From Steinernema hermaphroditum (Eukaryota; Nematoda; Chromadorea; Rhabditida; Steinernematidae): a stretch of DNA of 64,000 bases. Where the stretch lies: contig CM059621.1 in NCBI GenBank assembly GCA_030435675.1, positions 14,384,001-14,448,000 of the forward strand. Reading direction: 5' to 3'. Made by a program: the position numbers and the translations under genes. Below the pieces are notes generated by a model that was not told the DNA's origin, did not search any database, and saw only the letters and a list, made by a program, of their open reading frames with translations. Shown in pieces: positions 44,855 through 56,737 of this stretch (the stretch's first letter is position 1; the number at the start of each line of letters is the position of its first letter).

Positions 44855-47525
44855 ATGTCGGTGAATTCGCCCTTTTACGAAGCCCTCGAATGTCCAATGT
44901 GTGACTCTCTCTATGTGGAAAGCCTATGGAGGTAACCCTTATTTGCATACCGTACTACCCAAGTTCCTTTTTAGCCTGTTCTCCCACATAGCCCAAACAC
45001 ATGAGTCGTTTCCCATCTCAGCCCTCACCTTCGAATCTCTTGAGAAGATGAAGAAGGTTGCGCCTAAGTCCAGAGTCTCCATAATCCGACCAGCTTTCAA
45101 CGAGAACGGAGATCCGAGTCTCTACTTGAGCGCCTTGATGCCGCTTCATTCCGTGAAGCCAACCTCCGCGTTGAGTGCTGAAGTAGCCGAGGTAACGCGT
45201 CTATCCCTTCTTCTCGTATTTGTCTTCTACTGCAGAATGGCGCCAGAACCTCAGAACAACAAGGCCGTAAACCGACGACCAACGGCGGCGACGATGAAAG
45301 GTTCGTCTCCGTTTGAATTGTAAAAAGGCGCGCGTGAGGTGCATGTGTCGAGTCGCTTCCGCCGTCTGCACTTTAGTACATCAAACAAAGTGCAAAGATG
45401 CTGGCGTTCTGACCGGAAATGACTAAAAAATGGACAAACAAAGATGATGTGTTTTCTTTTCTTGAGGTAGTTGTGGCGACTGCACTATCTACAACTGTAC
45501 AAGTGGTGCACAAAGCATTGGTCATCGTAGATCAAAATTAAGGGATCCAACAAATTTATGATGTTCTTAACAGGAAGGTTCGTACGGCGTTTTTGGTCAT
45601 TTCTTATCATTTCTTGGAAGTTTCTTCCACTTTACCAAGAAAACCGATTTCACCTACATAAATCGATTAACAAGCACTCCTCATTACATAAAAAGAAGAA
45701 AGAACCTTCATAGCACATAGACCACGTGGGTTTACTTGGCGATACCGGGTTGTTTTCTATTTAATATCCATAAGAACTTTGAGTGATTTTTGTTCGTTAG
45801 AGAATAATTTGAACCGTACTGAACTGAACCGTAAATTAAAAGAAACGTCAACTTAAAGCAAACCTTTACCTTTAACCTTTACTTCTTTAATAATAGTGTT
45901 GAAATGTTTTAGGTTGTAGGTGAAAACTACACTGAAATGGACACTTCAAAGTGAGTTACGAAAAAAGCTAATAAATGTGTCTTTTGAAGGCTAAAGTAAC
46001 AAAATAAAAGGGAAAGTCGTTATATCCAGATAATACCACTTTTAAAAAATGTAAATTTATATTTGTGGAACTCTTATGTTCTGGATTTAGATTTTTAAAA
46101 AGTCTGTGGTAAAGATCTCTCAAAAATGATTGAATTTTTGCTTTAGGCCATGGTCATGGTTGGATAGATCCAGATCCAGAACACCGCCTTAAACGGCTTC
46201 TCAGAAAAAAAAACGAAAATTTTGATTTTTTGAATACTTCATTGGACTTCGAGCGTCGTTGAGCGAGGCCTTGATGACGATGGTGAACAGAAGGCATACT
46301 AAAGGTGTTAAGGTATGGAAGGTTCTGAGGATAAAGCTCAGATACATGGGAGAACACATAATTGCCTGTCTTCAAAGTTTCCAGTTAATTGACTAAAAAA
46401 TGACTAAATTTATGGTTAAAGTCATAGCTAGATAGATCCAGAATACATCATTGGACTTAAAATATCGTTTTTACCAGAAGAAATGTAGAAACATTTTATT
46501 GGTGCATTTAGAACTGGACACTTGGAAAGGCTCAATATCGTTCAAAAATAATTTAAATCTTTATTTATCTAGAAAGACAGTACATTCAGTTCCTTTAGAA
46601 TCGAAGTGAAGTATTACATCTGCATCCAGTGTGGTGAACAGATAGGAGATTCTTCGGCAATCGCAGCACACAAAGCGAAGCACCATGAAGAAAGGACCTC
46701 GATAGCCGAGGAGAACGCCATAAGCACCCTGGTCGCCCTCAGCAACGACATGAGAGGATTCGAGCCATCTGAACCTGTGACTATCACCACAACACCACCG
46801 AACTCTCTTCCCTCTCAGTCACCGCCTGTCAAAGAAGAGGTGCACATTTTATGTAAAGCTTCCGTCACCCATGATGTACTGTAGGATCTTCCCTCTGTCG
46901 ACTCTTTCAAAATCAAACGTACAAGGAATCGTTTAAACGCTCCCCGACCCCGACGACCGGCGTTGAGTTCTCAAGCCAAGGCCTCAGCTCTGACATGTAC
47001 CTTTTGTGGCGAGCTCTTCCAAAACAAGTGCAAACTCACGCGTCACCTGATGGACCACAAACTCGCCAGGAACCCGTACCGATGTCCCTATAAGGACTGC
47101 CTTCAGTCGTACGAATTCAAGAACAAGTAGGCCTGTCCGAGCAAATCACCATTCAGATGCGACTCTAAATAGGTTTAAATCGCACCTTCTTCGACAGCAC
47201 CAGAATCTCTCGGCAGCCGAATTTACGCGTCTTTTGGACGAAGGAGACAAGGAGGCGGAAAGACTGAAGAAGTTAGAACAAAAGGGAGTCAAGTAAGTGA
47301 CTTTACATCATGGGAAATATCTCAATCTCACTTAGGATTGACCAAAGTTCCCAGGCTATAGCACGTGGATTGCTTCAAGGAGCCATCGATCAAGTGCTCA
47401 AGGACAACAGCTGTTCCGACAGCAGCTATGGGTACTGATCCAACCATTGCTCTCTAAGAAATGTCTCTTGCAGATCTCTGAAGGAAGAAATGATAAACGT
47501 CGATGAGCTAGACCTCGAAAACTAG
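44855..47525 (+). CDS. C2H2 zinc-finger protein
   Basis: Probable nuclear DNA- or RNA-binding protein. Exons 44855-44931, 44975-45191, 45236-45300, 46599-46839, 46885-47126, 47173-47292, 47336-47431 and 47474-47525 give 369 residues, all phases matching across the 1.3-kb intron 3. Four C2H2-like fingers: ECPMCDSLYVESLWSLFSHI with H near 36-41; CIQCGEQIGDSSAIAAHKAK (HH); CTFCGELFQNKCKLTRHLMD (H); and CPYKDCLQSYEFKNK to HLLRQH. Between them are a Pro/Ser-rich stretch and a basic patch (KIKRTRNRLNAPRPRRP, a likely nuclear localisation signal). The acidic/Leu-rich tail ends DELDLEN. AATAAA at 47599-47604. Intron 3 contains the right arm of an inverted duplication that includes the start of exon 4. 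The orthologue was not identified. Confidence 0.88.
46048..46665 (+). repeat. Source arm of the zinc-finger inverted duplication
   Basis: Intron 3 end plus the first part of exon 4, matching 41856-44195 in reverse complement. It contains the uninterrupted TA (46235-46236) where the left copy has the foldback element. Confidence 0.9.
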
Positions 47526-47631
47526 AGAAGCGATATGAAGGAGCTATACATACGTTGTTATTTGCCGGGTTGTTCGGAAACGTGCATTTCTATCGTTTAA
47601 TAAAACATTTCAATGGCGAAAGAAAAAGAAA

Positions 47632-47703
47632 TGCCCAAGGCAGGAATCGAACCTGCGTCGCCACGGCCACAACGTGGAGTACTAACCACTATACTACTTG
47701 GGC
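47632..47703 (-). tRNA. tRNA-His (GTG)
   Basis: 72 nt on the - strand. Acceptor GCCCAAG/CTTGGGC, D-arm GTATAGTGGTTAGTAC, anticodon GTG in TTGTGGC, T-arm GCAGGTTCGATTCCTGC. Same mature sequence as the + strand copy at 50905-50976. It lies between the zinc-finger and Mpv17-like 3' ends. Confidence 0.95.
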
Positions 47704-47870
47704 CGATAGTGTGTCGGCGCGATATCACATATGACGTGAACTGTTCAAAATTTTTGTGAAAAGGGATATTTTGAGAAAACATATGATAACTGAAGATAGC
47801 GATAACGTACATGCTTTGCTTGACAGGTCATTCAACATTCAAATTTCAAGAAAAACAAACAGAATACACA

Positions 47871-50386
47871 CTAGTCAACTTGGTACCACGACAGCTCCGT
47901 GTGCTTGATGTAGGACATGAAGCAGTTGTGGAAAAGAGTGACCACAGATATGAAGAGGACGCGACAAGAAGCGGGAACGAAGGCGAAGTTGATCGCTTGG
48001 GTCGGAGGCCACACACAGAAATCGAGCTGAAAAGGGGGTTAGCCTCTGCGGATAAGAGGACTTCTTACAGCGAGGACGTGGAAGAACTTGTCCTTGTACT
48101 CCTTCAGTGCGGCCGAAGCTGATTTTCCCTCCAAAATGGCGACGCCGGCAATGAAAGTGGATGCAAAGGCGGGTGAAACGACGAAATCGGCGATGACCTT
48201 CTTGATCACCACAGCTTTCAGCTTTTCACCGTAGATTCGTCCGTCCAAGAATTTGTACCAGTAGTGATTCATGGGACCGATCAGAAAGCCGATAGCGGCG
48301 AATCGGGCTGAAATTGGAAGAGAGTTGTAAATCTGGTGAAGCGAAATGGTCCGACTTTTGTATAAGTTTATATGAAATCTTAAAAGAAATGTTTTCAATC
48401 ACCACCACTAAAGCAAAACTGTTATTCTATTAAAAGACCTTTTCACTATTATGTGTGAAAGTCTGTCAAAGTGCTGATGAACTCAAATGCTAGCAAACAA
48501 CCACATTTGAGAAATAATTAAGGATGTTTTGGATTTAGTTTGTAGGTGTGTTTCTACGGAATATAAGACAGGGTGTTGCAATAACGCCCCACACACATGC
48601 TTTGTTGTCTGTCTACCAGACGAACACTGCAGACAGCAACAGCAATCATTTTTTCATCTGTGTGGAGTCGGTCGGTTTCCCACCGCTTCACATCAATTCT
48701 CATCACAAAATGGCCGCCTTTGTCTACAGTCTGTCCGTGGGTCTGCTTTCCCAGATCTGTTTATTTGGTTAAATTTGCATTTCACCGTTGGCTGGACTAA
48801 AAATGACGCAAAGATAAGTCTTTCTTAGTGAAGTTAGTTATTCCATTCATATAGCCTTACTTTTGAAATTTCATTTTTAAATTTTCACGTAGTAAGGCGC
48901 TGTATCTAATGTTTCGCCATTGTTTCGTATCATTCCGAACGATAGAATCGCTCCACCTCTCCTTTCCATTGCTTTAAAATGCCAAAATTGGACGCTATCG
49001 TCATTCATTTTTTCGCTTTAAAGTTTGCTCAGAACGTCTTGTGTTTCATTAGCGCTTGATGTCTCATAGGACGCTACACGTTTTTTTGCTGTATTGCATC
49101 GTTGTTGAGAAGCGCTGGAAAAGTGAGGATTTTATTTTTTTGCGCTCTACGATAGAATATGGACCTTTGATTTGGTCCAATAAACTCGTACCCCTAGGAA
49201 GAATAAGTACTTATGGTAGTTATGCGTGTCCAGGAGGACGTCGTCCGAAAGCCCCTATATGTAAACGGAGAACCGACGGATCCGTTGGTCTTTCATTTTG
49301 CGTACGGCCTAATATCCAGCATCGGCTTAGGCATTTTAAGTGATCCGATAGGACGAGCCCCGTAGTCGTGGTGGCGTCGGAAAACCTAGGCTTTCTCCAG
49401 ACATGTCTAGACAGTTAGACTTTAGATTTAAATCGCTATTTGCTAATTGAGTCAATTTTGCCTTGTTTTTTCCTTCCGAGCTATCTGACCGTCATAAGAA
49501 CAAAGCTTTTAAAGGATGCTTCTAAGATCGCTATTTTAAGCAAGGTTTTTGCCCTCAAGTACCTCCTCGCCAATCCCATTTTTAGTATTTATTCTCTATT
49601 GTCGTCGACATTTTTTTCCGTTTGTGCATTGAAAGTGCATTTCAGTAATTATTTACCGATATGAGAGACTAATCTTCGGAGAGACTAATCTTCATCATGT
49701 ATTCCCGGCTTGAATGAGCCAGTTTATCTTGCTGTACAGTCGTTACGGTATTTGGATAAGATTCTTTAGTTCTAGTTCTAAACGTTTGATCTCTGACTTC
49801 CAAAAAAAGTCGTGAAAATCTAATTTTGAGTGACTTTTTGTAACAATTTCTTCCCGAACAGCTGGTGGTTAGACAGAGCTGAGATAGGATGACGTTGTGT
49901 TTTGTTCTTATTTCCTACGGTAATACAAATGAAGTAAACAAACGATGATGTATGGTACAACGAGGAAATCAGAATAGCAATGCATCAACGCGTTTGGGGT
50001 TTTGGCGAACACTACGAATTTAGATCAAGTTTATAGAACATGCCTGCCTTAATATGTGACTTTTTGCCCTGTAATTTAAGTCCAAAACAGTAATTTTAAA
50101 ACGTAGTAAAAAGGGTCATTTTCACTAATCTCACCACTACTCGCCCAACCGAATCCCTCGAGACAGCGATTTTAATTAAGATTGCCGTCAAGTACCTGTC
50201 CGACGCCAGTCCCATTCCGCTCCTTGGAAGCATTGCTGGATGTAGTCGCCGAGGCCGAGAAGGGAGACGAAAGTGGCGGTGTTCGTGGCGAGTAGATGCT
50301 TCGGAGAGTAGGCGCGACTCAGGATCTTCTGAAGGGGCGAATTCGGGAGTGGCCGAGGGGACACTTACTTGAATTGCGGACGCCAT
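47871..50386 (-). CDS. Mpv17/PMP22-family membrane protein, copy 1
   Basis: Small multi-pass protein of mitochondrial or peroxisomal inner membranes. Exons (reading down) 50386-50369, 50328-50196, 48307-48069 and 48026-47871 give 181 residues, the family length. Hallmarks: KHLLATNTATFVSLLGLGDY, FAAIGFLIGPMNHYWYKFLD, ILEGKS, and the Mpv17 signature WPPTQAINFAFVP followed by FHNCFMSYIKH. Intron 2 is 1.9 kb, against about 41 bp in the + strand paralogue at 51462; it holds no recognised gene. Exon boundaries and phases are otherwise the same, so the two genes arose by duplication with inversion. Confidence 0.93.
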
Positions 50387-51461
50387 TCATTAATCTGCGG
50401 AGCGACCAGTTCGAGTCGTGTCGTCGATGGAGATGTGCGTTGAGGGACGAGGAGGAGAGGCGTCGCCGGAGAGTTAATGACTTCGGGCGGGCCGAAGCGA
50501 TTTGTGTCGAGTTGTGTGGAGCCTCGTTTGTGGGTGATTTTGACAGCTCGACACAAAGAGTAAGGAAGGGCGGCCTCAAAAGGGAGGTGGAAGATGCGTT
50601 GTGGGTACCAATGAACGCAATTTTATGGCCAAGACACAAAAGGTTTTCTTCCACAAAAGTGCGTTTTTTACATCTTTGGTTCCATCGTGCAAGGGTGGAA
50701 ATGTTGTATCAGAGCACAAATTTGGCACTGATGGCGTCGATCGGTGTCTCACACTCTGGTATCGGAACGTTTCTTTCGTATATGGGCGACAGTATTAAGC
50801 CTAGAAACGAAATTAATCAGTGGGAAAGACGATAGATGGTGAATCGCAGTTGTACCGTACTTCGGCAGCTGACACACATATGATTTTGCGCCGACGAGCA
50901 GATGGCCCAAGTAGTATAGTGGTTAGTACTCCACGTTGTGGCCGTGGCGACGCAGGTTCGATTCCTGCCTTGGGCATTTCTTTTCCAGTTTTTTTTTTGT
51001 TCTACTTATTAAATAAATGGGACAGTGTCGCGAATAAAAACGGTTAACAGATCGTTCCAAAACTTTTCCTTTGGGCTTTCGGAGACGGGGATCTGGGCTC
51101 CCAAGGAACTACATAAAACCGTGCAAGATATGACGGTATCCCAGTTGAGTGTGTTTTGTTGGTGCTAAGACTGCAGATGAAGGACTAAAGGTAGGACAAT
51201 TTCAAGGTAATTGAACCATTACTTTATATCTTGCTCTTCGTGACTCTCAATTGTGCTCTTTGAACGGGTCTTGTCCTCGAAACTAAATCCAAATAAGATG
51301 ATCCGCCTCAGTAGATCGAGGAGGCTGTTGACGCTCTTATTATCCCCGTTGAGAAGAAGAGATTAGTCTATTTGCAGTCTGCTGTCGTCAAAAAGCTCAG
51401 TCTCGTCTACACTGCATTCATTTCACTGAATCGTCTCTACGTGGAACGGTCGGTCCTCCGA
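50387..51461. other. Shared 5' region of the two Mpv17-like genes
   Basis: Divergent promoter region of 1.1 kb carrying tRNA-His at 50905-50976. A 179-codon frame at 50296-50835 (+) overlaps exons of the - strand gene antisense and is not supported. 50977-51461 shows nothing else. Confidence 0.5.
50905..50976 (+). tRNA. tRNA-His (GTG), inverted copy
   Basis: 72 nt, identical in the mature region to 47632-47703. A T8 run lies about 20 bp after the 3' end. Confidence 0.95.
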
Positions 51462-52155
51462 ATGGCGGCTTTGCAGCGGTCGATCCGAGTAAGAGTACTC
51501 TTACCGTATCCACAGCTTCTGATTTCCAGTCGATCCTGAGTCGCGCCTACTCTCCGAAGCATCTACTCGCCACGAACACCGCCACTTTCGTCTCCCTTCT
51601 CGGCCTCGGCGACTACATCCAGCAACGCTTCCAAGGAGTGGAATGGGACTGGCGCCGGACAGGTACACATCTGGTCATTTGAATCTTCTCCATTCAGTTT
51701 AAGTGCGCTTCGCCTCTATCGGACTGATCCTCGGGCCGATGAATCACTACTGGTACAAATTTCTTGACTCCAGGATGGCCGGAAGAACTCTGAAGGAGGC
51801 GTTGAAGAAGGCCGCCGTGGATTTCTGCGTGTCGCCAATGTTCGCGATCAGCTTCATCGGCGGAGTCGCTGTGTTGGAAGGAAAATCGCCGAAGGAAGCG
51901 CTCCGCGAGTACAGAAGCAAGTTCCTCCACGTTCTCGCGGTGAGTCCTTTCAAATGTGAGTCGATTCCAAGATGGTTTCAGCTGGACCTATGCGTATGGC
52001 CACCGACTCAAACGATTAACTTCCTCTTTGTGCCGAAAAGTGCCCGCCTTCTCTACATTTCCACCGTCATGCTCTTCTACAATACCATCGTTTCGTACAT
52101 CAAACACAGAGAGATCGAAATGTATCACGATGTTTTGAATAAAATAAGAGTCTGA
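51462..52155 (+). CDS. Mpv17/PMP22-family membrane protein, copy 2
   Basis: Exons 51462-51488, 51530-51662, 51704-51939 and 51982-52155 give 189 residues. Motifs as in copy 1: KHLLATNTATFVSLLGLGDY, FASIGLILGPMNHYWYKFLD, VLEGKSPKEAL, WPPTQTINFLFVP and IVSYIKHREIE. Exon 2 is close to identical to that of the - strand copy, while exon 1 and the C-terminal tail differ. AATAAA overlaps the end of the reading frame (near 52138). About 300 bp separate it from the RBBP5-like gene. Confidence 0.94.
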
Positions 52156-52454
52156 TGGAACGCATGAGGTGCATCTGGATGAGGAAAGAATACTGTAGTA
52201 GAAATACGTTCTTGACTCGTCGAATCGCACGCGTCGCCCCCTCCAAGGCGCGTTGCAAAATCGTAGCGATGCACAGCGAAGTCAGTAATCCAGATGAGGA
52301 GAACGAACCGATACGATTTGCTACTAGCTGAGTATCATTTGAGCTTTTCTTCGCAGCATTCTGATGGCGATCGTTCTCTCCTTTTCTATACACCCTAGTC
52401 CATGCAGCTTCCTTCCATGTCTCACCAGTTTTCTAGCCTCCTCGCTTTTTCCAG

Positions 52455-54196
52455 ATGTACCAGCCTTTAAACACCCCCAACAGCCGAGTCAGGGTGATCG
52501 GAGAGCTCCCGAAGGGAGTCACCGCGCTACGATTCAACTACTTCGGCACACATCTAGCGGCGGGAACGCTGGACGGCGACGTGCACATCCTCAGCTCCGG
52601 GATGATGCACATGATGCGAAGCTGGCGCGCACACACGGGCCCGATCATGAACATCTCGTGGACTCACTGCGGGCGCTTCCTGCTCTCCCAAACGAACGTC
52701 GAAGCCGCCTACTGGACCGTGGAGGACGGCGTTCCTATCATCCGAATATGCGCCACACCCGGCAAAAAGCTGATCTTTGCATATGTCAATCCGAAGTAGG
52801 TGTTTCGCTCCATTCCGATCGTTTTTGATTGCGTTTCAGGAATCCTGAACAGTTGATGTACGTGCAGCAAGGCGAGCCAGAGATCTCTCTAATCAACGCC
52901 GAAACTAGAATCATCACGCATATGGAGAGAAGAAGCAAGCACGTGGTGCTCGCTCACTGCGGCACATACGACCAAGAAGGAGAGTACGTGATCACCGGAG
53001 GAGCTAACGTAAATCTCGTGGTTTCTGACGTTTTGATTCAGATTCGAGTTTCAGGGCAGGATAGCGATCTACGATGTCAGGAATAACGAATTGATGGGCG
53101 TGAAACGGATCGCCACAAAGGGGACGGTGCGGCGATCTTTAGTGATCTGTTCTGACTCTTCTCCTTACAGATCACATCTATAAGGCATCATTGGAGAGGC
53201 CACAAGATCGTACTCGTCGCTGGGAAGGTGATCTACGTCTACTCGCTGGATGAACTTGTGGCAAAAGCTCGCAGTGAGGACAGGCTGGTCGAAGAATTTA
53301 GGTGCAACGACAACAGTGTATGCTGTATAAACTGTATCCAATTCTAAATTGCGATTTCTTAGGTCCTCTGGAGTTGTGCGGTGCTTTCTCCCTCCGCCGA
53401 CTTCCTCTTAGGAACGACACAGCACAGCACGAATCTGTTCATATGGAGCGTCTTCGACGAGGTCCAGATTGACACAGGGTTGTCAGGAACCGGCGACATC
53501 TACGCAGTCGATTGGCATCCGCTAGAAGCAAAGGTCGTTTTCAGAGGTGGCATCAATCGCCTCGCATACTACGTGGACTACGACAAAAATGCTCAAGAAC
53601 ACCGACGTACGCCGCCACCTGGCATGAGGAGGTACATGGATAGCAACGAGGACTGGCTTGAAAGCGAATGGGAGCACGATGGAGGAGTACTTGATCTTGA
53701 AAATGAGGTGAACGAACTATAGAAACCTTGACCTTATCTGAGCATTTAGGAAGAAGAGGTGGACAACACACCCACTCCGCCGATGCATCTGCCTACGAAC
53801 TACCCAGGCGCCATCAATGGAATTCTGCCAAATTCGATCCGGTGGAACGACAGCTATCTATACATGCTCATCGCGAAAACGCCAGAAGAGGAGAGAGCAA
53901 TCCGGATTACGAGAACGGAGACCAAGGGCGCCCCACCGGTAGTGCTGCCATCACCGACGTCGATCAAACAGGAGCCTGGCGAACTGCCATCATCGACGTC
54001 GATCAAACAGGAGCCGGACGAACTGCCATCATCGACGTCGATCAAACAGGAGCCGGGCGAAATGCCATCATCGACGTCGATCAAACAGGAGCCGGGCGAA
54101 CTGCACATCAAAGAAGAACCCAAGGAAAAAATTGAAGACGAAACATTTGGAGCGCCAGTGACCATCAAGGAGGAGCCGAGCGAAGTTGAAAACTAG
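52455..54196 (+). CDS. rbbp-5: RBBP5-like WD40 subunit of COMPASS/MLL H3K4 methyltransferase
   Basis: Scaffold WD40 protein of the Set1/MLL complex in the nucleus. Exons 52455-52795, 52840-53008, 53055-53126, 53171-53317, 53363-53707 and 53750-54196 give 506 residues. TTTTTCCAG directly before the ATG suggests a spliced-leader site. The WD40 region resembles human RBBP5 throughout: FNYFGTHLAAGTLDGDVHIL, WRAHTGPIMNISWTHCGRFL, NPEQLMYVQQGEPEISLI, GEYVITGGANGRIAIYDV, IYVYSLDELVAKAR, LLGTTQHSTNLFIWS and IYAVDWHPLEAKVVF. The C-terminal acidic region holds a four-fold 13-residue repeat (PSSTSIKQEPGEL type) and two further IKEEP motifs. Acceptor of exon 3 chosen at TTTCAG|GGCAGG because it restores the blade; a site 6 bp upstream is also in phase. 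Confidence 0.88.
53948..54103 (+). repeat. In-frame 39-bp minisatellite, four units
   Basis: Four units of 39 bp in the last rbbp-5 exon, each with TCGATCAAACAGGAGCC. They are nearly identical at DNA level, so the expansion is recent. All four keep the frame. Confidence 0.95.
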
Positions 54197-54364
54197 TTTG
54201 AATGCTTTGACCATTTTGTTTTAGAATGAATTATTTGTTCTCGACATGTCCTCTCAAGTTGTTGAGCGTGAACTCGTCAGATGTGTACTGTATTTATACT
54301 AGTGTGTTGGGCACAAATTTTTTATCTTTCGACCGTTTGGATGGCTTTCTGTCGGCTATTCGAA

Positions 54365-54375
54365 TGATAAGATAA
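54365..54375 (+). promoter_or_regulatory. Overlapping GATA sites upstream of the UGT gene
   Basis: TGATAAGATAA about 215 bp before the UGT ATG holds two overlapping GATA cores, compatible with intestinal expression. The rest of 54197-54588 shows nothing recognised. Confidence 0.35.
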
Positions 54376-54588
54376 CTAGTTTCCTGGGCTTTCCCATCGA
54401 AAGGCACAAAATACACTTTTACGGCGATAGTGCGCGACTTTTTGCCTTCATACGTCCATCAATCATCGAATATGTATTTTGTGCTGTGATCTTAACCATC
54501 AGACGCGCGCTTGTGTAATAGTGTGTTGGGGGTGTGTTCACGGCGCCATTTAAGGAATTGACATGCTTGGGATGGCAGATCGTTCAGC

Positions 54589-56737
54589 ATGCGTCTCCTC
54601 GTGCTGTTCGTTTCACTGCTCCTGGCGGCAGAATGCCGACAGTTCAAGATCCTCGTATTCAGTCCACGATTTGCTCATAGCCACGTGACGTACATGGGAA
54701 AGATCGCCGATGCGTTGGTGGAAGCTGGACACGATGTGGTGAGTTGTGAGGGATATATTGTGGTTTACAATCACACGTTTCATGTACAAGTAACAGATTT
54801 TTGTGCTTCATTTTATGGATCTGGTTCTATAATGGAATTATTGAGTGGCAATTAGCTGTTGACAAACGTTGTTCTCTATCTGCAAACTGCAAATAGATCG
54901 GAAAAACTGGTTTGCACTCGTCTTTTGGTTTTTCGCGCGCTGGTCTTGATGTTATTCTGTGCCAGTCCACTAAACGGTTATTATGAGCATCTTTCCTCGT
55001 TTCACCTTCGAACTGCAGATTCCTTTCTTTGCAGCTCGAAAGCTACGGTACGAAAACCAGTAACCTTTGCTGTCGCTACCTTCGTTAATTTGATTGCTTT
55101 ACCAATTTCTATTGTCACGGTTCAGATCAGAACCGGTAATGATGAACTCTCCACTAATTCCACTCTCTTTGCAGACCGTATTCCTTCCGGAAATCTCAAA
55201 GAACGTCCAAACCAATGGAACGAAGCTAGCGAAGACGATCACGATGCCACCAGCAGAGCGCGTCATCAAACAGTTCGAAGGCGACGCCTACTTCGTGGAC
55301 ACCTGGACTGCTTCTCCGTCAAATCCGCTAATCCATCGCCAGCTGATGAGCTTCGTTGCCGATACGATGGCGATGCAGTGTGAAGAACTTGTGAAGCACG
55401 ACGAGATCTTCGATCATTTCCGACGCGAGCAGTTCGATCTCGGAATCGTCGAGGCGTTCGATTTGTGCGGCTTCGGGTTCTTCGAGGCGATCGGAGTGAA
55501 GAAGACAATCGTTACCTCGAGCACGATTATGTTTGATGGGATGTCAAGAGCATTGGGAGTTCCTTCGCCTCCCAGTTTCGTTCCGAGCACATGGTCGACC
55601 AGTGGAGAATCGATGAACTTCGCCGAGCGCTTCCGCAACATGTTCATTTTGAACTTTGTTGGCTATTGGTTCCACGATCGCACGAGGAACATGGAGCACA
55701 AGTACTTCCAGGACAAGTTTGGAGCTGACTTCCCGTGTTTCGACGTGAGTGTTGCTCTGAAACAGGCCTTATCAGTCACATCCTTTCTAGGAGCTAACTG
55801 CCCGCGCTTCTGTCGCCCTCGTGAACTCAGAGCCGATCATCGATTTCGCCCGCCCGACGCTCAACAAGGTGCTTTACATTGGCGGCATCGGAGTGCCCGC
55901 ACCCCAGCCACTCAACGAATTCTGGACAGAAGTGATGGGAAGACGGGAGAAGGCAGTACTCATCTCGTTCGGCTCCTTCGCGCAGAGCTATGTGATGCCG
56001 TTGAAGATGAAGGAGGCGCTGAAGGAGACGATGCGGCGCTTCCCTGATGTCACCTTTATCTGGAAGTACGAGAAAGAAGAGGACAACATCGGACAGGGTG
56101 TGCCGAACCTCGTGGCGAACCCCTGGGTCCCACAGAACGATCTTCTGAGTGAGTTTACGTGTCTAAGACTGCAGTTACACTAGTCTTGCTTTTCAGATCA
56201 CCCGAATCTAAAGGCATTCGTCACTCATGCCGGTATGAACAGCATCATCGAGGCGTCTCATCGTGCAGTTCCGCTGGTCACGATTCCACTCTTCGCGGAG
56301 CAACTGAGAAACTCAAAGATGACGAAGAAAGTGGGCTTCTCCGTGTACGTTGACAAGGAGCAGCTGTTTGATCCTGACACCGTGGCAGCGGCTATCCACG
56401 AGATTCTGAACAATGACAAGTGAGTTGCGACACGAAGAAGCCTATCTAATATCCAATTTGCAGATACGAGAAGACTGCCAAACGTGTCTCCGAAATGATC
56501 AAGAAGCGTCCGATTCCGATCAAAGAATCCCTAGTGCGCCACGTCGAGTTCGTTGCAGAATTCGGTCAAATGCCCACATTCGATCCCATCGGAAGGCACC
56601 TGTCCTGGATTGCCTACAACTCCCTCGACGTGATCGCCGCTGGGGCACTGGCCCTTCTCACCCTTGGCTTTATACTTCTAGTCCTCATCGTGAAGATCTT
56701 CCAATTGATTTCCTCCAAAAAAGACAAATGTGATTAA
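54589..56737 (+). CDS. UDP-glycosyltransferase (UGT)
   Basis: Conjugates small lipophilic substrates with a sugar from a UDP-sugar, ER lumen. Exons 54589-54738, 55175-55744, 55791-56148, 56197-56419 and 56464-56737 give 524 residues, typical of nematode UGTs. A cleavable signal peptide (MRLLVLFVSLLLAAECRQ) is followed by the acceptor half with FSPRFAHSHVTYMGKIADAL, and the donor-binding half with LISFGSFAQS, WVPQNDLLNHPNLKAFVTHA and GMNSIIEASHRAVPLVTIPL (UGT signature). A C-terminal membrane segment (LALLTLGFILLVLIVKIF) is followed by a short Lys-rich cytosolic tail ending KKDKCD, which suggests ER retention. The second His of the acceptor half (FAHSHV) is in place. AATAAA overlaps the stop at 56736. 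Confidence 0.95.

Noticed and set aside
50296..50835. 179-codon + strand open frame
   Set aside because: It overlaps exons 1-2 of the - strand Mpv17-like gene antisense, has no domain and no splice support.
52156..52454. Mpv17-like and RBBP5-like genes as one operon
   Set aside because: The 300-bp gap is larger than the usual nematode operon spacing and an SL2-type context cannot be recognised; not excluded.
53728..54135. Alternative frame across the rbbp-5 minisatellite
   Set aside because: A tandem repeat with a unit length divisible by three keeps all frames open; only the WD40 frame continues from upstream exons.
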